A DNA stretch of 64,000 bases, from the NCBI GenBank assembly GCA_021819435.1, contig JAKARB010000004.1, positions 124,001 to 188,000 of the forward strand, read 5' to 3'. This stretch comes from Pseudomonadota bacterium (lineage in GTDB: Bacteria > Pseudomonadota > Gammaproteobacteria > Burkholderiales > Burkholderiaceae_C). A model generated the notes under the pieces. The model did not search any database. It worked only from the letters and a program-made list of their open reading frames with translations, and was not told where the DNA came from. Shown piece after piece: positions 52,666 to 61,552 of the stretch (positions are counted from its first letter, which is position 1; each line of letters opens with the position of its first letter). A program made the position numbers and the translations under genes.

Positions 52666-53475
52666 GTGCTCAACCCGCTTCAGTCTTCGCTGCTGCCGCC
52701 GTCGACCCAGGGCACCTCCTGTCTGCGCGTGGCGACCTACAACATCCACAAGGGCGTGCGGGGCATGGGCCCGTCCAAGCGCCTGGAGATCCACAACCTG
52801 GGCCTGGCCGTTGAGGCCCTGGACGCCGACATCGTCTGCCTGCAAGAGGTGCGAAGTTTCAATGAACAGGAAGCCCGCACTTTTTCGCGCACGCGGTTTG
52901 GCCCCATGGCCTGGCCAGCCTTGCCTCAGGCAGATTACCTTGCGCCCGAGGGCTACGAGGTGGCCTACCGCACCAACGCCGTCACGCGCGGCGGCGAGCA
53001 TGGCAACGCGCTGCTGGCGCGCTGGCCCATCGGCGACATCGGGCACCACGATGTGTCGGACCACCGTTTCGAGCAACGCGGCTTGCTGCATGTGCCAGTG
53101 CACTGGCAAGGCATCGAGGTGCACGTGGTGGTGGTGCACCTGGGGCTGATCCACGCCAGCCGCCTGCGGCAGGCCGAGCGCTTGGCCAAGCTCGTCAACG
53201 AGTCGCTGCCGCCGAACGTGCCCGTGGTCATCGCGGGCGACTTCAACGACTGGAACGAAAAGCTCGATCCCATCTTCACAGACGCCGGTCTGAGCCGAGC
53301 CTGCACCGGCGAAGAGGCGCGCGTGCCCACCTTCCCATCGATCGTGCCGGTGCTTTCGCTGGACCGGGTCTACACGCGAGGCCTGCGCTGCACCTCGGTG
53401 ATGGTGCCCAAGGGAGGCACATGGGCGCGGCTGTCCGACCACCTGCCGCTGGTGGTCGAGCTTGAACTGGCCTGA
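52666..53475 (+). CDS. Endonuclease/exonuclease/phosphatase family protein
   Basis: 269-aa metal-dependent phosphoesterase of the DNase-I-like fold. Conserved residues appear in RVATYNIHKG (Asn), VCLQEVRSF (metal-binding Glu), VVVVHLGLIHASR (catalytic His), VIAGDFNDWNE (Asp-x-Asn) and RLSDHLPLVVEL (Asp-His pair). It starts at GTG 52666 and overlaps the region before clsB; the two are regular neighbours in this group, which suggests a link to phospholipid or nucleic-acid turnover, but the substrate is unknown. Confidence 0.88.
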   Translation: MLNPLQSSLLPPSTQGTSCLRVATYNIHKGVRGMGPSKRLEIHNLGLAVEALDADIVCLQEVRSFNEQEARTFSRTRFGPMAWPALPQADYLAPEGYEVAYRTNAVTRGGEHGNALLARWPIGDIGHHDVSDHRFEQRGLLHVPVHWQGIEVHVVVVHLGLIHASRLRQAERLAKLVNESLPPNVPVVIAGDFNDWNEKLDPIFTDAGLSRACTGEEARVPTFPSIVPVLSLDRVYTRGLRCTSVMVPKGGTWARLSDHLPLVVELELA

Positions 53476-53476
53476 C

Positions 53477-54805
53477 ATGCAGGTGCCATTGGCCGAGCCC
53501 GACCTGGATGCGCTGGAGGGCCTGGCTTGGTACATCCAGCGCCGGCCTGTCTTCACCGGTGGCAACGAGGTCCGGCTGCTGCGGGGCGGCGAAGCACTGT
53601 TTCCCACCCTGCGTGACCGCATCGACGCCGCTCAGCACAGCGTGTGGCTGGCGTTCTACATCATCTCCCCGTTCGGGCAGAGCGGCTGGGTGCTGCAAGC
53701 CTTGATGCGGGCAGCACGGCGCGGGGTGTTGGTGCACTTGGTGGTCGATGGACTGGGTTCGCGCGACGCCCCCGCCAGCCTGTGGGAAGACCTCACGCAG
53801 GCCGGTGTGAAGCTGGCCACCTACCGGCCCACGAAGGGCCTGGGCGATCTCGTCTTCGACACCAACCAGTGGCGGCGCATGCACCTGAAGATCGCCGTCA
53901 TCGACCAGCGCGAGGCCTGCATTGGCGGCATCAACCTGATCGACGACCGCTACGACCTGCACCATGGCTGGTCGGACCGGCCTCGCCTCGATTACGCCGT
54001 CGAGCTACGAGGCCCCGTCATCACGCCCATGTTGCACGCCGCAAGAGCGCTCTGGACACGCGCGCAGTTCGGGCGCGACTGGCGTGACGAGCTGCCCGCG
54101 CTGCCCAAGTCGGCCCATGACCTGCAACGGTTCCGCCGCTTCAAGCGGATGCTGGATCAGGCCCGCATGCGCCTGTCTCCACGCGAGCAAGGTCGACTTG
54201 AGCAGGCCGCGCAGTTGCAGCAGGGCGCGCGCTGCGCCTTCGTCATGCGCGACAACCTCAGGCAACGCCGCACCATCGAACTCTCCGCCTTGCAGGCCAT
54301 CCGCCAGGCGCGCCAAAGCATCGACATCGTCACGCCTTATTTCTACCCGCACCGCGCGATCCGGCTGGCGTTGCGCCATGCCGCGTCGAAGGGCGTGCAG
54401 GTGCGGCTGCTGCTGCAAGGCAAGCTCGACTACCGCATCGCCGGGGTGGCGGCGCAGGTGCTGTATCACGAGTTGCAGCGCCATGGCGTGCGCATTTTCG
54501 AGTACCAGGACGCCTTCCTCCATGCCAAGGTGCTGCGCGTGGATGACGAATGGGCCACGGTGGGATCGTCGAACCTCGACCCGCTTTCGCTGGTGCTGAA
54601 CCTGGAAGGCAATGTGGTGATCAAGGACCGCAGCTTCGTGCGCACCTTGTCGGCCGCGCTGGAAGAAGACTTCGCCCATTGCCGTGAAGTGCCCGCCCCA
54701 GCCACCGACAGCCGACCGGGTTGGACAGCACGTGCACGGCGCGCGGTGGTGAGCTGGCTGGCGCGAACCTATCTGCGGCTGGCGGGCGCGGCACGCCGGT
54801 ATTGA
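53477..54805 (+). CDS. clsB: Cardiolipin synthase B (phospholipase D family)
   Basis: 442-aa membrane-associated enzyme with two HKD motifs: HLKIAVIDQREACIGGIN (about 140-157) and HAKVLRVDDEWATVGSSNLDPLS (about 352-374). It condenses phosphatidylglycerol with another phospholipid to form cardiolipin. The N-terminus FTGGNEVRLLRGGEALFPTLRDRID and AFYIISPFGQSGWVLQAL fit ClsB rather than ClsA, which has two transmembrane helices. The ATG at 53477 follows the upstream stop by one base; an in-frame TTG at 53462 is ignored. Length is close to ClsB (about 413). Confidence 0.87.
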   Translation: MQVPLAEPDLDALEGLAWYIQRRPVFTGGNEVRLLRGGEALFPTLRDRIDAAQHSVWLAFYIISPFGQSGWVLQALMRAARRGVLVHLVVDGLGSRDAPASLWEDLTQAGVKLATYRPTKGLGDLVFDTNQWRRMHLKIAVIDQREACIGGINLIDDRYDLHHGWSDRPRLDYAVELRGPVITPMLHAARALWTRAQFGRDWRDELPALPKSAHDLQRFRRFKRMLDQARMRLSPREQGRLEQAAQLQQGARCAFVMRDNLRQRRTIELSALQAIRQARQSIDIVTPYFYPHRAIRLALRHAASKGVQVRLLLQGKLDYRIAGVAAQVLYHELQRHGVRIFEYQDAFLHAKVLRVDDEWATVGSSNLDPLSLVLNLEGNVVIKDRSFVRTLSAALEEDFAHCREVPAPATDSRPGWTARARRAVVSWLARTYLRLAGAARRY

Positions 54806-54861
54806 TGCGGTGTTGCGTTGGTGTGGAACCCACGAGCACACCTTGCCGACGTCGCCCCCGG

Positions 54862-55572
54862 TCAGACCCTGCTGAATTCGGCGACCACGGCCTGCATGAA
54901 AGACCAGGCCGAGCCGTAGGCAGGTGGCTTCGGCCACTGTGCCGCCTGCGTGGGCGGGTGGTCGAGCCCGTGGGATTGCACCCAGCGCCGCGCGATCATC
55001 CAGCCTGCATGCCCGACCACGCTCAGGCCGTGCGCCAACGGCTGCCAGCCAGCAGCGCGTGTCAGCACCTGCTGCAAGCTCTCGCCGCCGCCAGGCCTGT
55101 GATGCAGGAAGTCGGCGACCCAGGCGTCGACCTCCGATCGCGAGATGTTCGCCCACGGCTGGCCGTCCCAGGAGCCGAAGTCCGCCTCCAGCAAGGCGTC
55201 ATCAACGATGTGTCGCCAGCCGAGCCGGCGAAGGTGATGCCCCACCGCCCGGCAACGCGCCAACGACGAGGTGCAGACCAGGCGCGGCAAGCCATGCGTG
55301 ATCGCATGCCGGTGAATGCGGCGGGCCAGGCGCCGGGCCTTGCGTGGGTCGACATGCAGGTCGACGCGGCCGATGCAGAGCCCGGAAGGCAGTTTGGTTC
55401 GACTCTTTTGGTCAGCGCTGCTCGTTTGGCTGCTTCGGCCGCTTCGACAGGTTCGCCCCTTCCGTCCACTCGGCCTGCTCAGCGGTGTTTGCGCGATCTG
55501 CCCGTTCCTGTTGCTGATGGGCCCGCCCACCTTCCCGGTCGGCCGAGGATGGCGCCAGGCCATGAAGCCCAT
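54862..55572 (-). CDS. cobC: Alpha-ribazole-5'-phosphate phosphatase-like protein with an internal insertion
   Basis: 236-aa histidine phosphatase, last gene of the cobalamin operon; CobC removes the phosphate during lower-ligand attachment. The catalytic motif is WRHPRP (His8). Later family residues are CIGRVDLHVDPRKARRLARRI, LVCTSSLARCRAVGHHLRRLGW, LLEADFGSWDGQPW and GHAGWM. Between the RHP motif and CIGR, residues about 18-62 form a hydrophilic Ser/Arg/Gln/Thr-rich stretch not expected in the family, where these motifs are normally only a few residues apart. The frame stays open, so the gene is not clearly dead but activity is uncertain. ATG 55572 is chosen from the motif position; upstream in-frame ATGs at 55593 and 55599 exist. 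Confidence 0.75.
   Translation of the reverse strand: MGFMAWRHPRPTGKVGGPISNRNGQIAQTPLSRPSGRKGRTCRSGRSSQTSSADQKSRTKLPSGLCIGRVDLHVDPRKARRLARRIHRHAITHGLPRLVCTSSLARCRAVGHHLRRLGWRHIVDDALLEADFGSWDGQPWANISRSEVDAWVADFLHHRPGGGESLQQVLTRAAGWQPLAHGLSVVGHAGWMIARRWVQSHGLDHPPTQAAQWPKPPAYGSAWSFMQAVVAEFSRV
55381..55538. other. Insertion-like segment inside cobC with imperfect inverted ends
   Basis: About 140 bp within the cobC-like gene encode the non-family residues 18-62. CCCGGAAGG (55381-55389) and CCTTCCCGG (55530-55538) near its ends are inverted with one mismatch, reminiscent of a small inserted element, but no target duplication or known element was recognised. Confidence 0.4.
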
Positions 55573-55636
55573 CGGCTGAGCCTGCGTCGGCATCGGCATC
55601 AACGCTACTGTGGCTGCTGGGCTCACCACACCGACC

Positions 55637-56554
55637 TCACCCGACCGGATGCACGACATGGAGCCACGCAAGCAAGATGGCGAGCTCTGAGAGCTGCTGG
55701 CTGGCGCCGAGGGTGTCGCCCGTGAAGCCGCCGAGGCGGCGCTTGAGCCAACTCAGGCAGAAGATCAGCATGGCACCCGCGCCCAGCATGCCCCAGCCCA
55801 GCGCCTGCCAGAGCGTGTTCAAAGGCCAGCCATCGAGGAAGAAGAACGCCCCCATCGCGGCAGCGACCGCGGCGGTGTTGACCACCGTCGCCCATGCGTG
55901 CGAGGCGGCCAGCGACATCGCCAGGGGCTTGGCCTTGGCGTGCTCCAGATCGCCGGCATAGGGCAACAGCCGGGTCAACAGCACCGGCACGAGGCGCGAA
56001 AGCGCATGCGCCCAAATCAACCCCATCGACGTCCACAGCAACAGCACCTGGTGGATCTGGCTGGTGCGAGCGCTGTCGAGCTCATGGATGCGCGGCGTGA
56101 GCAGCTCCACCAGCACCGTGGCCTTCAGGCCCAGCAGCAAAACCAGGCCGAGGGCGCCATACGTGCCCAGGCGCGAGTCTTTCATGATGAGCAGCGCCTT
56201 TTCGCGGCTCACTGCGCCGCCCAGGCCATCGCAGGTGTCGGCCCAGCCATCTTCGTGGAAACCGCCAGTGAGCCAGACGGTGGCAGCCATGCTCAAGCCT
56301 ACGGCCACGCTTGGCGGCCACCAGGCCGAGGCCAGGGCCAGCACCGCCGCGCCGAACAGGCCCACCAGCGCCCCGACCAGCGGGAAATGCCGCATGCTTG
56401 CCGGCATCCACTCGGCCCGCCAGCCCACCCAGGCGGGCACCGGCACGCGAGTGAGGAATTGCAGCGCGAGCCAGAACAAGCGAAGTTCCTGCACGAAAGC
56501 CGCGAGCAAGGCTGTTGACCAAGACGGGGAAGGACCAGGTGGCGGGCGCTTCAT
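55637..56554 (-). CDS. cobS: Adenosylcobinamide-GDP ribazoletransferase (cobalamin synthase) CobS
   Basis: 305-aa polytopic inner-membrane enzyme joining adenosylcobinamide-GDP with alpha-ribazole (phosphate) to form adenosylcobalamin (phosphate). The family motif appears as TGGFHEDGWADTCDGLGG, close to the canonical H-x-DGxxDTxDG; FLTRVPVP and MKDSRLGTYGALGLVLLLGLK are also typical. About seven hydrophobic helices are visible. It begins 57 nt after cobT. Confidence 0.92.
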   Translation of the reverse strand: MKRPPPGPSPSWSTALLAAFVQELRLFWLALQFLTRVPVPAWVGWRAEWMPASMRHFPLVGALVGLFGAAVLALASAWWPPSVAVGLSMAATVWLTGGFHEDGWADTCDGLGGAVSREKALLIMKDSRLGTYGALGLVLLLGLKATVLVELLTPRIHELDSARTSQIHQVLLLWTSMGLIWAHALSRLVPVLLTRLLPYAGDLEHAKAKPLAMSLAASHAWATVVNTAAVAAAMGAFFFLDGWPLNTLWQALGWGMLGAGAMLIFCLSWLKRRLGGFTGDTLGASQQLSELAILLAWLHVVHPVG

Positions 56555-56611
56555 GATGGCTTCATCGTGGCTTCAGCGCTGTGCTTGAGCGCCTGACTTG
56601 CTTGCTCGGTT

Positions 56612-57679
56612 TCATGGCCGCGCTTCGGTGCCTGCGTTGCTGACGCCAGCAGCCTCGAAGCTCGCCATCTCGCGCAAAACGCGGCAGGCCGACTCCAGCA
56701 GCGGCCAGGCCAGGGCCGCGCCCGAGCCTTCGCCCAGGCGCAAATCGAGCCTGACGAGGGGCTCGGCACGCAGGTGAGCCAGCATGCGCGCATGGCCGCT
56801 TTCGTCGGACTGGTGCGAGAACACGCAACGTTGCAGCACCAACGGCCGCAACGCGTGCGCCACCAGCAAGGCGCTGGTGGCGATGAAGCCATCGACCACA
56901 ATGACGCGGCCTTGCGCAGCCGCTTCGAGCATGGCGCCGCACATCATCGCCACCTCGAAGCCGCCAAAGGCACGTAGCACGGCCAACGGTTCGTGCGCAT
57001 CGGCGTTGGCGAGCAGGGCCTCTTGCAAGATGGCGAGCTTGCGCTGCACGGCCGCCTCGTCGAGGCCTGTTCCACGGCCCACGCATTGCGTCAGGGGCAA
57101 GCCCGTGAGGCGGGCCATGATGAGGGCCGCGCTCGATGTGTTGCCGATGCCCATCTCGCCGAACAGCACGGCGTTGCCGGGCAGGCCGCGCACGACCTCC
57201 GCGCCTTCCCGCAAAGCCCGCGCGCATTGCTCTTGCGTCATCGCCGGGCCACGGCTGCAATCGGCCGTGCCAGCCGCCACCTTGCGGATCTGCAGCATCG
57301 GGCGCGGCACGATGTCGCGGGCCACGCCGGCATCCACCACGGTCAGGTCCAGGCCATGCTGGCGGGCCAGCACGCTGATGGCGGCACCACCGGCAAGGAA
57401 GTTCTCGACCATCTGCCAGGTGACATCAGCCGGAAAGGCCGACACACCGCGCGCAGCCAGCCCGTGGTCGCCCGCGAACACCACCACCTGGGGCGAGGTC
57501 AGTTGCGGCCGCTCGCTGCGCAAGATGAGGCCAATCTGCAAGGCCAACGACTCGATGCGGCCAAGCGAGCCCAGCGGTTTGGTCTTGTGGTCGAGCAGGT
57601 GTTTCAGGCGGGCAGCCAGGACGGCATCGTTCAAGTCATCCAGTTCAGGCAAGGCGAAGGTCATCGCGGGCTGCCTCAT
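56612..57679 (-). CDS. cobT: Nicotinate-nucleotide-dimethylbenzimidazole phosphoribosyltransferase CobT
   Basis: 355-aa cytoplasmic enzyme making alpha-ribazole phosphate, the activated lower ligand. Signatures are DHKTKPLGSLGRIESLALQIG, VVVFAGDHGLAARGVSAFPADVT, FGEMGIGNTSSAALIMA, GRGTGLD and LRLGEGSGAALAWPL with the catalytic Glu. The ATG at 57679 overlaps the cobO stop as TGATG, favouring translational coupling; ATG at 57664 is an alternative that removes five residues. Length is standard. Confidence 0.93.
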   Translation of the reverse strand: MRQPAMTFALPELDDLNDAVLAARLKHLLDHKTKPLGSLGRIESLALQIGLILRSERPQLTSPQVVVFAGDHGLAARGVSAFPADVTWQMVENFLAGGAAISVLARQHGLDLTVVDAGVARDIVPRPMLQIRKVAAGTADCSRGPAMTQEQCARALREGAEVVRGLPGNAVLFGEMGIGNTSSAALIMARLTGLPLTQCVGRGTGLDEAAVQRKLAILQEALLANADAHEPLAVLRAFGGFEVAMMCGAMLEAAAQGRVIVVDGFIATSALLVAHALRPLVLQRCVFSHQSDESGHARMLAHLRAEPLVRLDLRLGEGSGAALAWPLLESACRVLREMASFEAAGVSNAGTEARP

Positions 57680-58248
57680 CAATCCTCGATGCCGCGCTGG
57701 GCGGGGATGCCGGCCTCGTAGGCATGCTTCACCTTGCGCACCTCGCTGACCGTGTCGGCGATCTCGATGATTTCCGGTGGGCAGTCGCGGCCGGTGATCA
57801 CGACGTGTACCTGTTGCGGCCGCGAGCGCAAGGCATCGACCACCTCCTGCAACGGCACCCAGCCGTAGATGAGCGGGTAGGTCATCTCATCGAGCACGAC
57901 CAGGAATGTCTCGCCGGCTTCGATGACGGCGCGCGCGCGCGCCCAGCCTTCACGCGCGAGCTGCGCCGAGTGATCCAGGTCCTTGCTCTTCCAGCTGAAG
58001 CCATCGCCCAAGCCCTCGACGGGCACGCCCAGTTGCTCGAAAGCACGGTGCTCGCCGAAGCGCGCGCTGGGCACCTTCATGAACTGAAAGATGCGCACCG
58101 GCTTGCCCCGGCCATGGGCGCGCAGGGCCAGGCCGAAGGCGGCCGTGCTCTTGCCCTTGCCGTCACCGGTGTTGACGATGAGCAGGCCGCGGCGCTCGGC
58201 CTTCTCGCGCTGCTGAGGGGCTTCGGTGGGTGGGGTTTGGATGTCCAT
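57679..58248 (-). CDS. cobO: Corrinoid adenosyltransferase (CobO/BtuR type)
   Basis: 189-aa ATP-dependent enzyme adenosylating cob(I)yrinate/cobinamide. The P-loop is [44 protein letters not shown] and [43 protein letters not shown] complete the CobA/CobO/BtuR family. ATG 58248 has AGGAGAAT upstream. A 56-nt gap separates it from the ABC ATPase gene before it, the largest gap but one in the operon, and it overlaps cobT by one base. Confidence 0.94.
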   Translation of the reverse strand: MDIQTPPTEAPQQREKAERRGLLIVNTGDGKGKSTAAFGLALRAHGRGKPVRIFQFMKVPSARFGEHRAFEQLGVPVEGLGDGFSWKSKDLDHSAQLAREGWARARAVIEAGETFLVVLDEMTYPLIYGWVPLQEVVDALRSRPQQVHVVITGRDCPPEIIEIADTVSEVRKVKHAYEAGIPAQRGIED

Positions 58249-58304
58249 GGGTGAGATTCTCCTGCCTCGCATGCATCAGGGTAAAGGAAGGGCGCAAAGT
58301 GCAG

Positions 58305-59084
58305 TCAAAGCCGTGGCAACGCCGTCCAGCGGCCATCGATTTCGACGAGGTCGATGGCGCGCTCGAACACCTCGGACAGCGCGGCCCGAACAGACGGATC
58401 GGCCGCCGGCCCGATCGCCAACAAACGCCCCGAGCCCATCACCGCGATGCGATCAGCACTCAACGCAACGGGCAATTCGTGCATCACGCTGAGCAGCGCA
58501 CGCCCTGCCCTGGCGGCCTCCCGCATGGCCTGGGCGACCCGACGTTGATGAGGAGGATCGAGGTGCGCCAGGGGCTCGTCGAGCAACAACAAGGGTGCCT
58601 GGGTTGCGAAGGCGCGCGCCAAGTGCACACGCTGCCGCTCCCCGCCCGACAGGCGCCCCAGCCGATGCGAAGCCAGCGCCTCGACATCGGCCAGGGCCAT
58701 GGCTTCGTCAACCAAGCCCTGATCGGATGCATCGGTCCACGCGCCCCAGGCCAGCCAGCCTCGGTGCGGCAAACGACCCAGCTCGACGACATCGCGCACC
58801 AGCATGTCGGCATCGCCTTCGGGCGACTGCGCCAGCCAGGCCATGTGGCGCGCCTGAGCCCGGCTGGTCCATCCGGCCTGCGGGCGCCCGTCCAGCCAGA
58901 CCTCGCCCGAGGCGGGTGCCAGCAAGCCGGCAGCGAGGTGCAACAAGGTGGACTTGCCAGCACCATTCGGCCCCACCAGCGCGACCCACTCACCAGCGCT
59001 CAGACCGAGGCTCACCTGGTCAACCACCGTGCGAGGCCCCCTCATCGCGCTCACGCCACGCAGAGACAACACCTCGCTCGTCAT
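58305..59084 (-). CDS. btuD: Cobalamin ABC transporter ATPase (BtuD-like)
   Basis: 259-aa ATPase energising B12 uptake. Walker A GPNGAGKST, signature LSGGERQRVHLARAF, Walker B LLLLDEPLAHLDP and the switch His in SVMHEL are all present. Its ATG at 59084 overlaps the permease stop (ATGA), a sign of coupled translation. The family also includes iron-siderophore ATPases; the cobalamin assignment comes from the operon. Confidence 0.9.
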   Translation of the reverse strand: MTSEVLSLRGVSAMRGPRTVVDQVSLGLSAGEWVALVGPNGAGKSTLLHLAAGLLAPASGEVWLDGRPQAGWTSRAQARHMAWLAQSPEGDADMLVRDVVELGRLPHRGWLAWGAWTDASDQGLVDEAMALADVEALASHRLGRLSGGERQRVHLARAFATQAPLLLLDEPLAHLDPPHQRRVAQAMREAARAGRALLSVMHELPVALSADRIAVMGSGRLLAIGPAADPSVRAALSEVFERAIDLVEIDGRWTALPRL

Positions 59085-60040
59085 GCCGCGCTCCGATGCA
59101 ATCGCCACAACAGGTAGCCTCCGCCCAGCACGGCGGTGAGCACGCCCACCGGCACATCCTGTGGGGGCAACAGGCCTCGCGACAGCAAGTCGGCCGACAG
59201 CAGCAGCACGCCGCCCATCAAGCTCGCCGCCAAAAGGCGTACGCGATGACGCCCACCGTCCCAACCACGCACCAAGTGCGGCGCCACCAAGCCGACAAAC
59301 GCGATGAGGCCGGCCTGCGCCGAAGCGGCAGCCGTGCAAGCCGCCAGCACCGCGACGAGCGCGACGCGCGACGCCCCGAGCGGCACACCCAGGCTGCGAG
59401 CCGTGTCCTCGCCCAGGCTCAAGGCATCCAGCACAGGCGCGAGCCCCATCGCCAGCAGCGCACCCACCGTCCACACGCCCGACAAGGCCCAGACCGCCGG
59501 CCAGCCCAGCAAGGCCGTGCTGCCCAGCATGAAGGCCTGCATGGCGCGCCAGGCCTCGGCCGAGCCCAGCATGATCCATTGCGTGAACGCACCCAGCACC
59601 ACGCCCACCACCACGCCTGCGAGCAGCAGCCGGTACGTCTGCGCAGCACCGCGTGCCAAAGCCAGCGTGAGGAAGACACCGCCGATGGCCCCGAAAAAAG
59701 CCATGCCCGTCAACCCCAGCCGCGCCCCGGCGTCACCCGATGCCCACCCCAACGCGATGGCGGCAGCCATGCACAACCCTGCGCCAGCGGCCGAGCCCAG
59801 CAAGTGCGGCTCGGCGAGCGGGTTGCGAAACAAGCCTTGCGCGATCGCACCCGACAAGCCCAGCAAAGCCCCCACCACCGCAGCTCCCAACGAGCGCGGC
59901 AAGCGGATGTCACCCACCAGGCTCATCAAGCCAGGCTCGGTCCACAGGGCCGATGGCCAACGCCAACCATCCGCCCCCACCAGGCAGCCAAGGCCGCACA
60001 ACACCGTCAACATGAAGGCCAACGCCAAGACCGCTCTCAT
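59081..60040 (-). CDS. btuC: Cobalamin ABC transporter permease (BtuC-like, FecCD family)
   Basis: 319-aa inner-membrane permease with about nine to ten helices. RLPRSLGAAVVGALLGLSGAIAQGLFRNPLAEPHLLGSAAGA and GLIAFVGLVAPHLVR are the FecCD/BtuC signatures, including the coupling-helix region. The ATG at 60040 overlaps the binding-protein stop by ATGA. Substrate is taken from context, since siderophore permeases look similar. Confidence 0.9.
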   Translation of the reverse strand: MRAVLALAFMLTVLCGLGCLVGADGWRWPSALWTEPGLMSLVGDIRLPRSLGAAVVGALLGLSGAIAQGLFRNPLAEPHLLGSAAGAGLCMAAAIALGWASGDAGARLGLTGMAFFGAIGGVFLTLALARGAAQTYRLLLAGVVVGVVLGAFTQWIMLGSAEAWRAMQAFMLGSTALLGWPAVWALSGVWTVGALLAMGLAPVLDALSLGEDTARSLGVPLGASRVALVAVLAACTAAASAQAGLIAFVGLVAPHLVRGWDGGRHRVRLLAASLMGGVLLLSADLLSRGLLPPQDVPVGVLTAVLGGGYLLWRLHRSAA

Positions 60041-60969
60041 GGCCGCGCGCCCCAGGCCTGAGTCAGGCAATTCGCCAGCACGCGCGCCGCCTCTGGCAGG
60101 CGAGGCCCCGGGCGTGACAAGGCATCGAGTTCTTTCGGCTTCAAGGCACAGATGCGTCGCTCACGCACCGCCGGGATCGCCGACCAGCCAGGCCGGCGGC
60201 GCAAGGCAGCCACCTCATCGGCCGCCACGATGATGAGTTCAGGGCGAGCCCGCACCACAAACTCTGGGTTGAGCTTGGGAAACGGCCCCAGCGAAGCTGG
60301 CACGATGTTGCGCGCGCCCTGCTGCGCCAGCATCTGCCCGATGTAAGAGGTCTCGCCCGCCGCGTGCGGCGCACTGCTGATTTCGACGTAAACAGCATGC
60401 CCACGCGCCCGTGCGGGCACCGATTTGGCCGCAATCTCCAACTCGTCGCGGATCGCGGTCCATTGGCGCAGCCCTGCTTCGGGTTGCCCAAGCAACGTGG
60501 CCACTTTCTTGAGCAGCGATGCCACCTCAGGCAAATCGCGCGCATCCAGCTCGGCCACCCTGAGCCCAAGCTGACGCAAGCGCGGAGCCATGCGCGACGA
60601 GGGCGCCAGCAGCACCAGGTCCGGCTTGAGCGCCACGATGCGCTCCAGCGGCGCTTCATCCAGGCTGCCGAGTCGGGGTAAACGCGCGACTTGCTCGGGC
60701 CAGTTTGACCAGCGGTCAACCCCGATCAGGCGATCGCAGGCATCCAGAACGCAAACGGCCTCAGTCAGCGAAGGCAGCAGGGAAACGATGCGTCGGGCAG
60801 GCGCAGGCAAGCTTACCGCCATGCCGGCATCGTCCACGATGGCCAGCCCCCCGGTGGCGGCATGCCCTTCGTTCACCATGCAGGCCATGCTGGCCCACAC
60901 CAGGCACGCCAACGCCCAGCCTCGGCGGATCGTCCTGGCCCCGGCGTGGCAGCGTCTGGCGATGCTCAC
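60037..60969 (-). CDS. btuF: Cobalamin-binding periplasmic protein (BtuF-like)
   Basis: 310-aa exported solute-binding protein. The signal peptide spans about the first 38 residues (ALACLVWASMACMVNEGHA), followed by the type III binding fold: DDAGMAVSLPAPARRIVSLLPSLTEAVCVLDACDRLIGVDRWSNWPEQVARLPRLG and LKPDLVLLAPSSR. The GTG start at 60969 overlaps the cobU stop (GTGA), indicating translational coupling; an in-frame TTG at 60975 is less likely. Together with btuC and btuD it makes a complete importer. Confidence 0.9.
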   Translation of the reverse strand: MSIARRCHAGARTIRRGWALACLVWASMACMVNEGHAATGGLAIVDDAGMAVSLPAPARRIVSLLPSLTEAVCVLDACDRLIGVDRWSNWPEQVARLPRLGSLDEAPLERIVALKPDLVLLAPSSRMAPRLRQLGLRVAELDARDLPEVASLLKKVATLLGQPEAGLRQWTAIRDELEIAAKSVPARARGHAVYVEISSAPHAAGETSYIGQMLAQQGARNIVPASLGPFPKLNPEFVVRARPELIIVAADEVAALRRRPGWSAIPAVRERRICALKPKELDALSRPGPRLPEAARVLANCLTQAWGARP

Positions 60970-61544
60970 GCCCAACGCTCCACGTCTCGGGTGAAGGGCT
61001 GGCCGGCCACCATCCAGGTCAGCTTGGCACAGCGCTGAGCGACGTCCTGATGCAGCCGCCCCAACTCGTCGACCACGCGGCGAACCTCGGTGCCCATGGG
61101 GATCACCCCCGAGCCGATTTCGTTGGACACCAGCACCAGCGGCGAAGCCAGATCGGGCATCGCGCTCAGCAACTCATGGCGCAAGGTGTTCCAGTCTGGC
61201 CGCTCATTGACGACCTCATCCAACGGATCGCCATCGCAAGCAGGCATCAACGACTGGCTCACCCACAAGGTCAAACAATCAACCACGATCATGCGATGCG
61301 CTGCCGCGTGTTCGCGCACGGCCCGCCCCACATGCAAGGGGCTTTCAACCACACGAAAGGCCGCGTCACGATCCAGCCGATGCCGCTCGATGCGCTCACG
61401 CATTTCATCATCGCTGGGCAGAGCCGTCGCCACCAACACCACCTCGTGGCCGGCATCCTGATCGAGCCAGGCACGGGCCAGCCGCTCGGCCTGCCGAGAC
61501 TTGCCGCTGCGCTGGCCGCCGAGGATGAGGTGGTGTGAAACCAT
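60966..61544 (-). CDS. cobU: Adenosylcobinamide kinase / adenosylcobinamide-phosphate guanylyltransferase CobU
   Basis: 192-aa bifunctional enzyme that phosphorylates adenosylcobinamide and adds GMP. Its P-loop is LILGGQRSGKS (Gly9-Ser16), VDCLTLWVSQ carries the Asp of the kinase site, and LVSNEIGSGVIPMGTEVRRVVDELG is the family's C-terminal signature. It follows btuB by eight bases and overlaps btuF by four, so it is firmly within the operon. Confidence 0.94.
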   Translation of the reverse strand: MVSHHLILGGQRSGKSRQAERLARAWLDQDAGHEVVLVATALPSDDEMRERIERHRLDRDAAFRVVESPLHVGRAVREHAAAHRMIVVDCLTLWVSQSLMPACDGDPLDEVVNERPDWNTLRHELLSAMPDLASPLVLVSNEIGSGVIPMGTEVRRVVDELGRLHQDVAQRCAKLTWMVAGQPFTRDVERWA

Positions 61545-61552
61545 GGGCGTAC

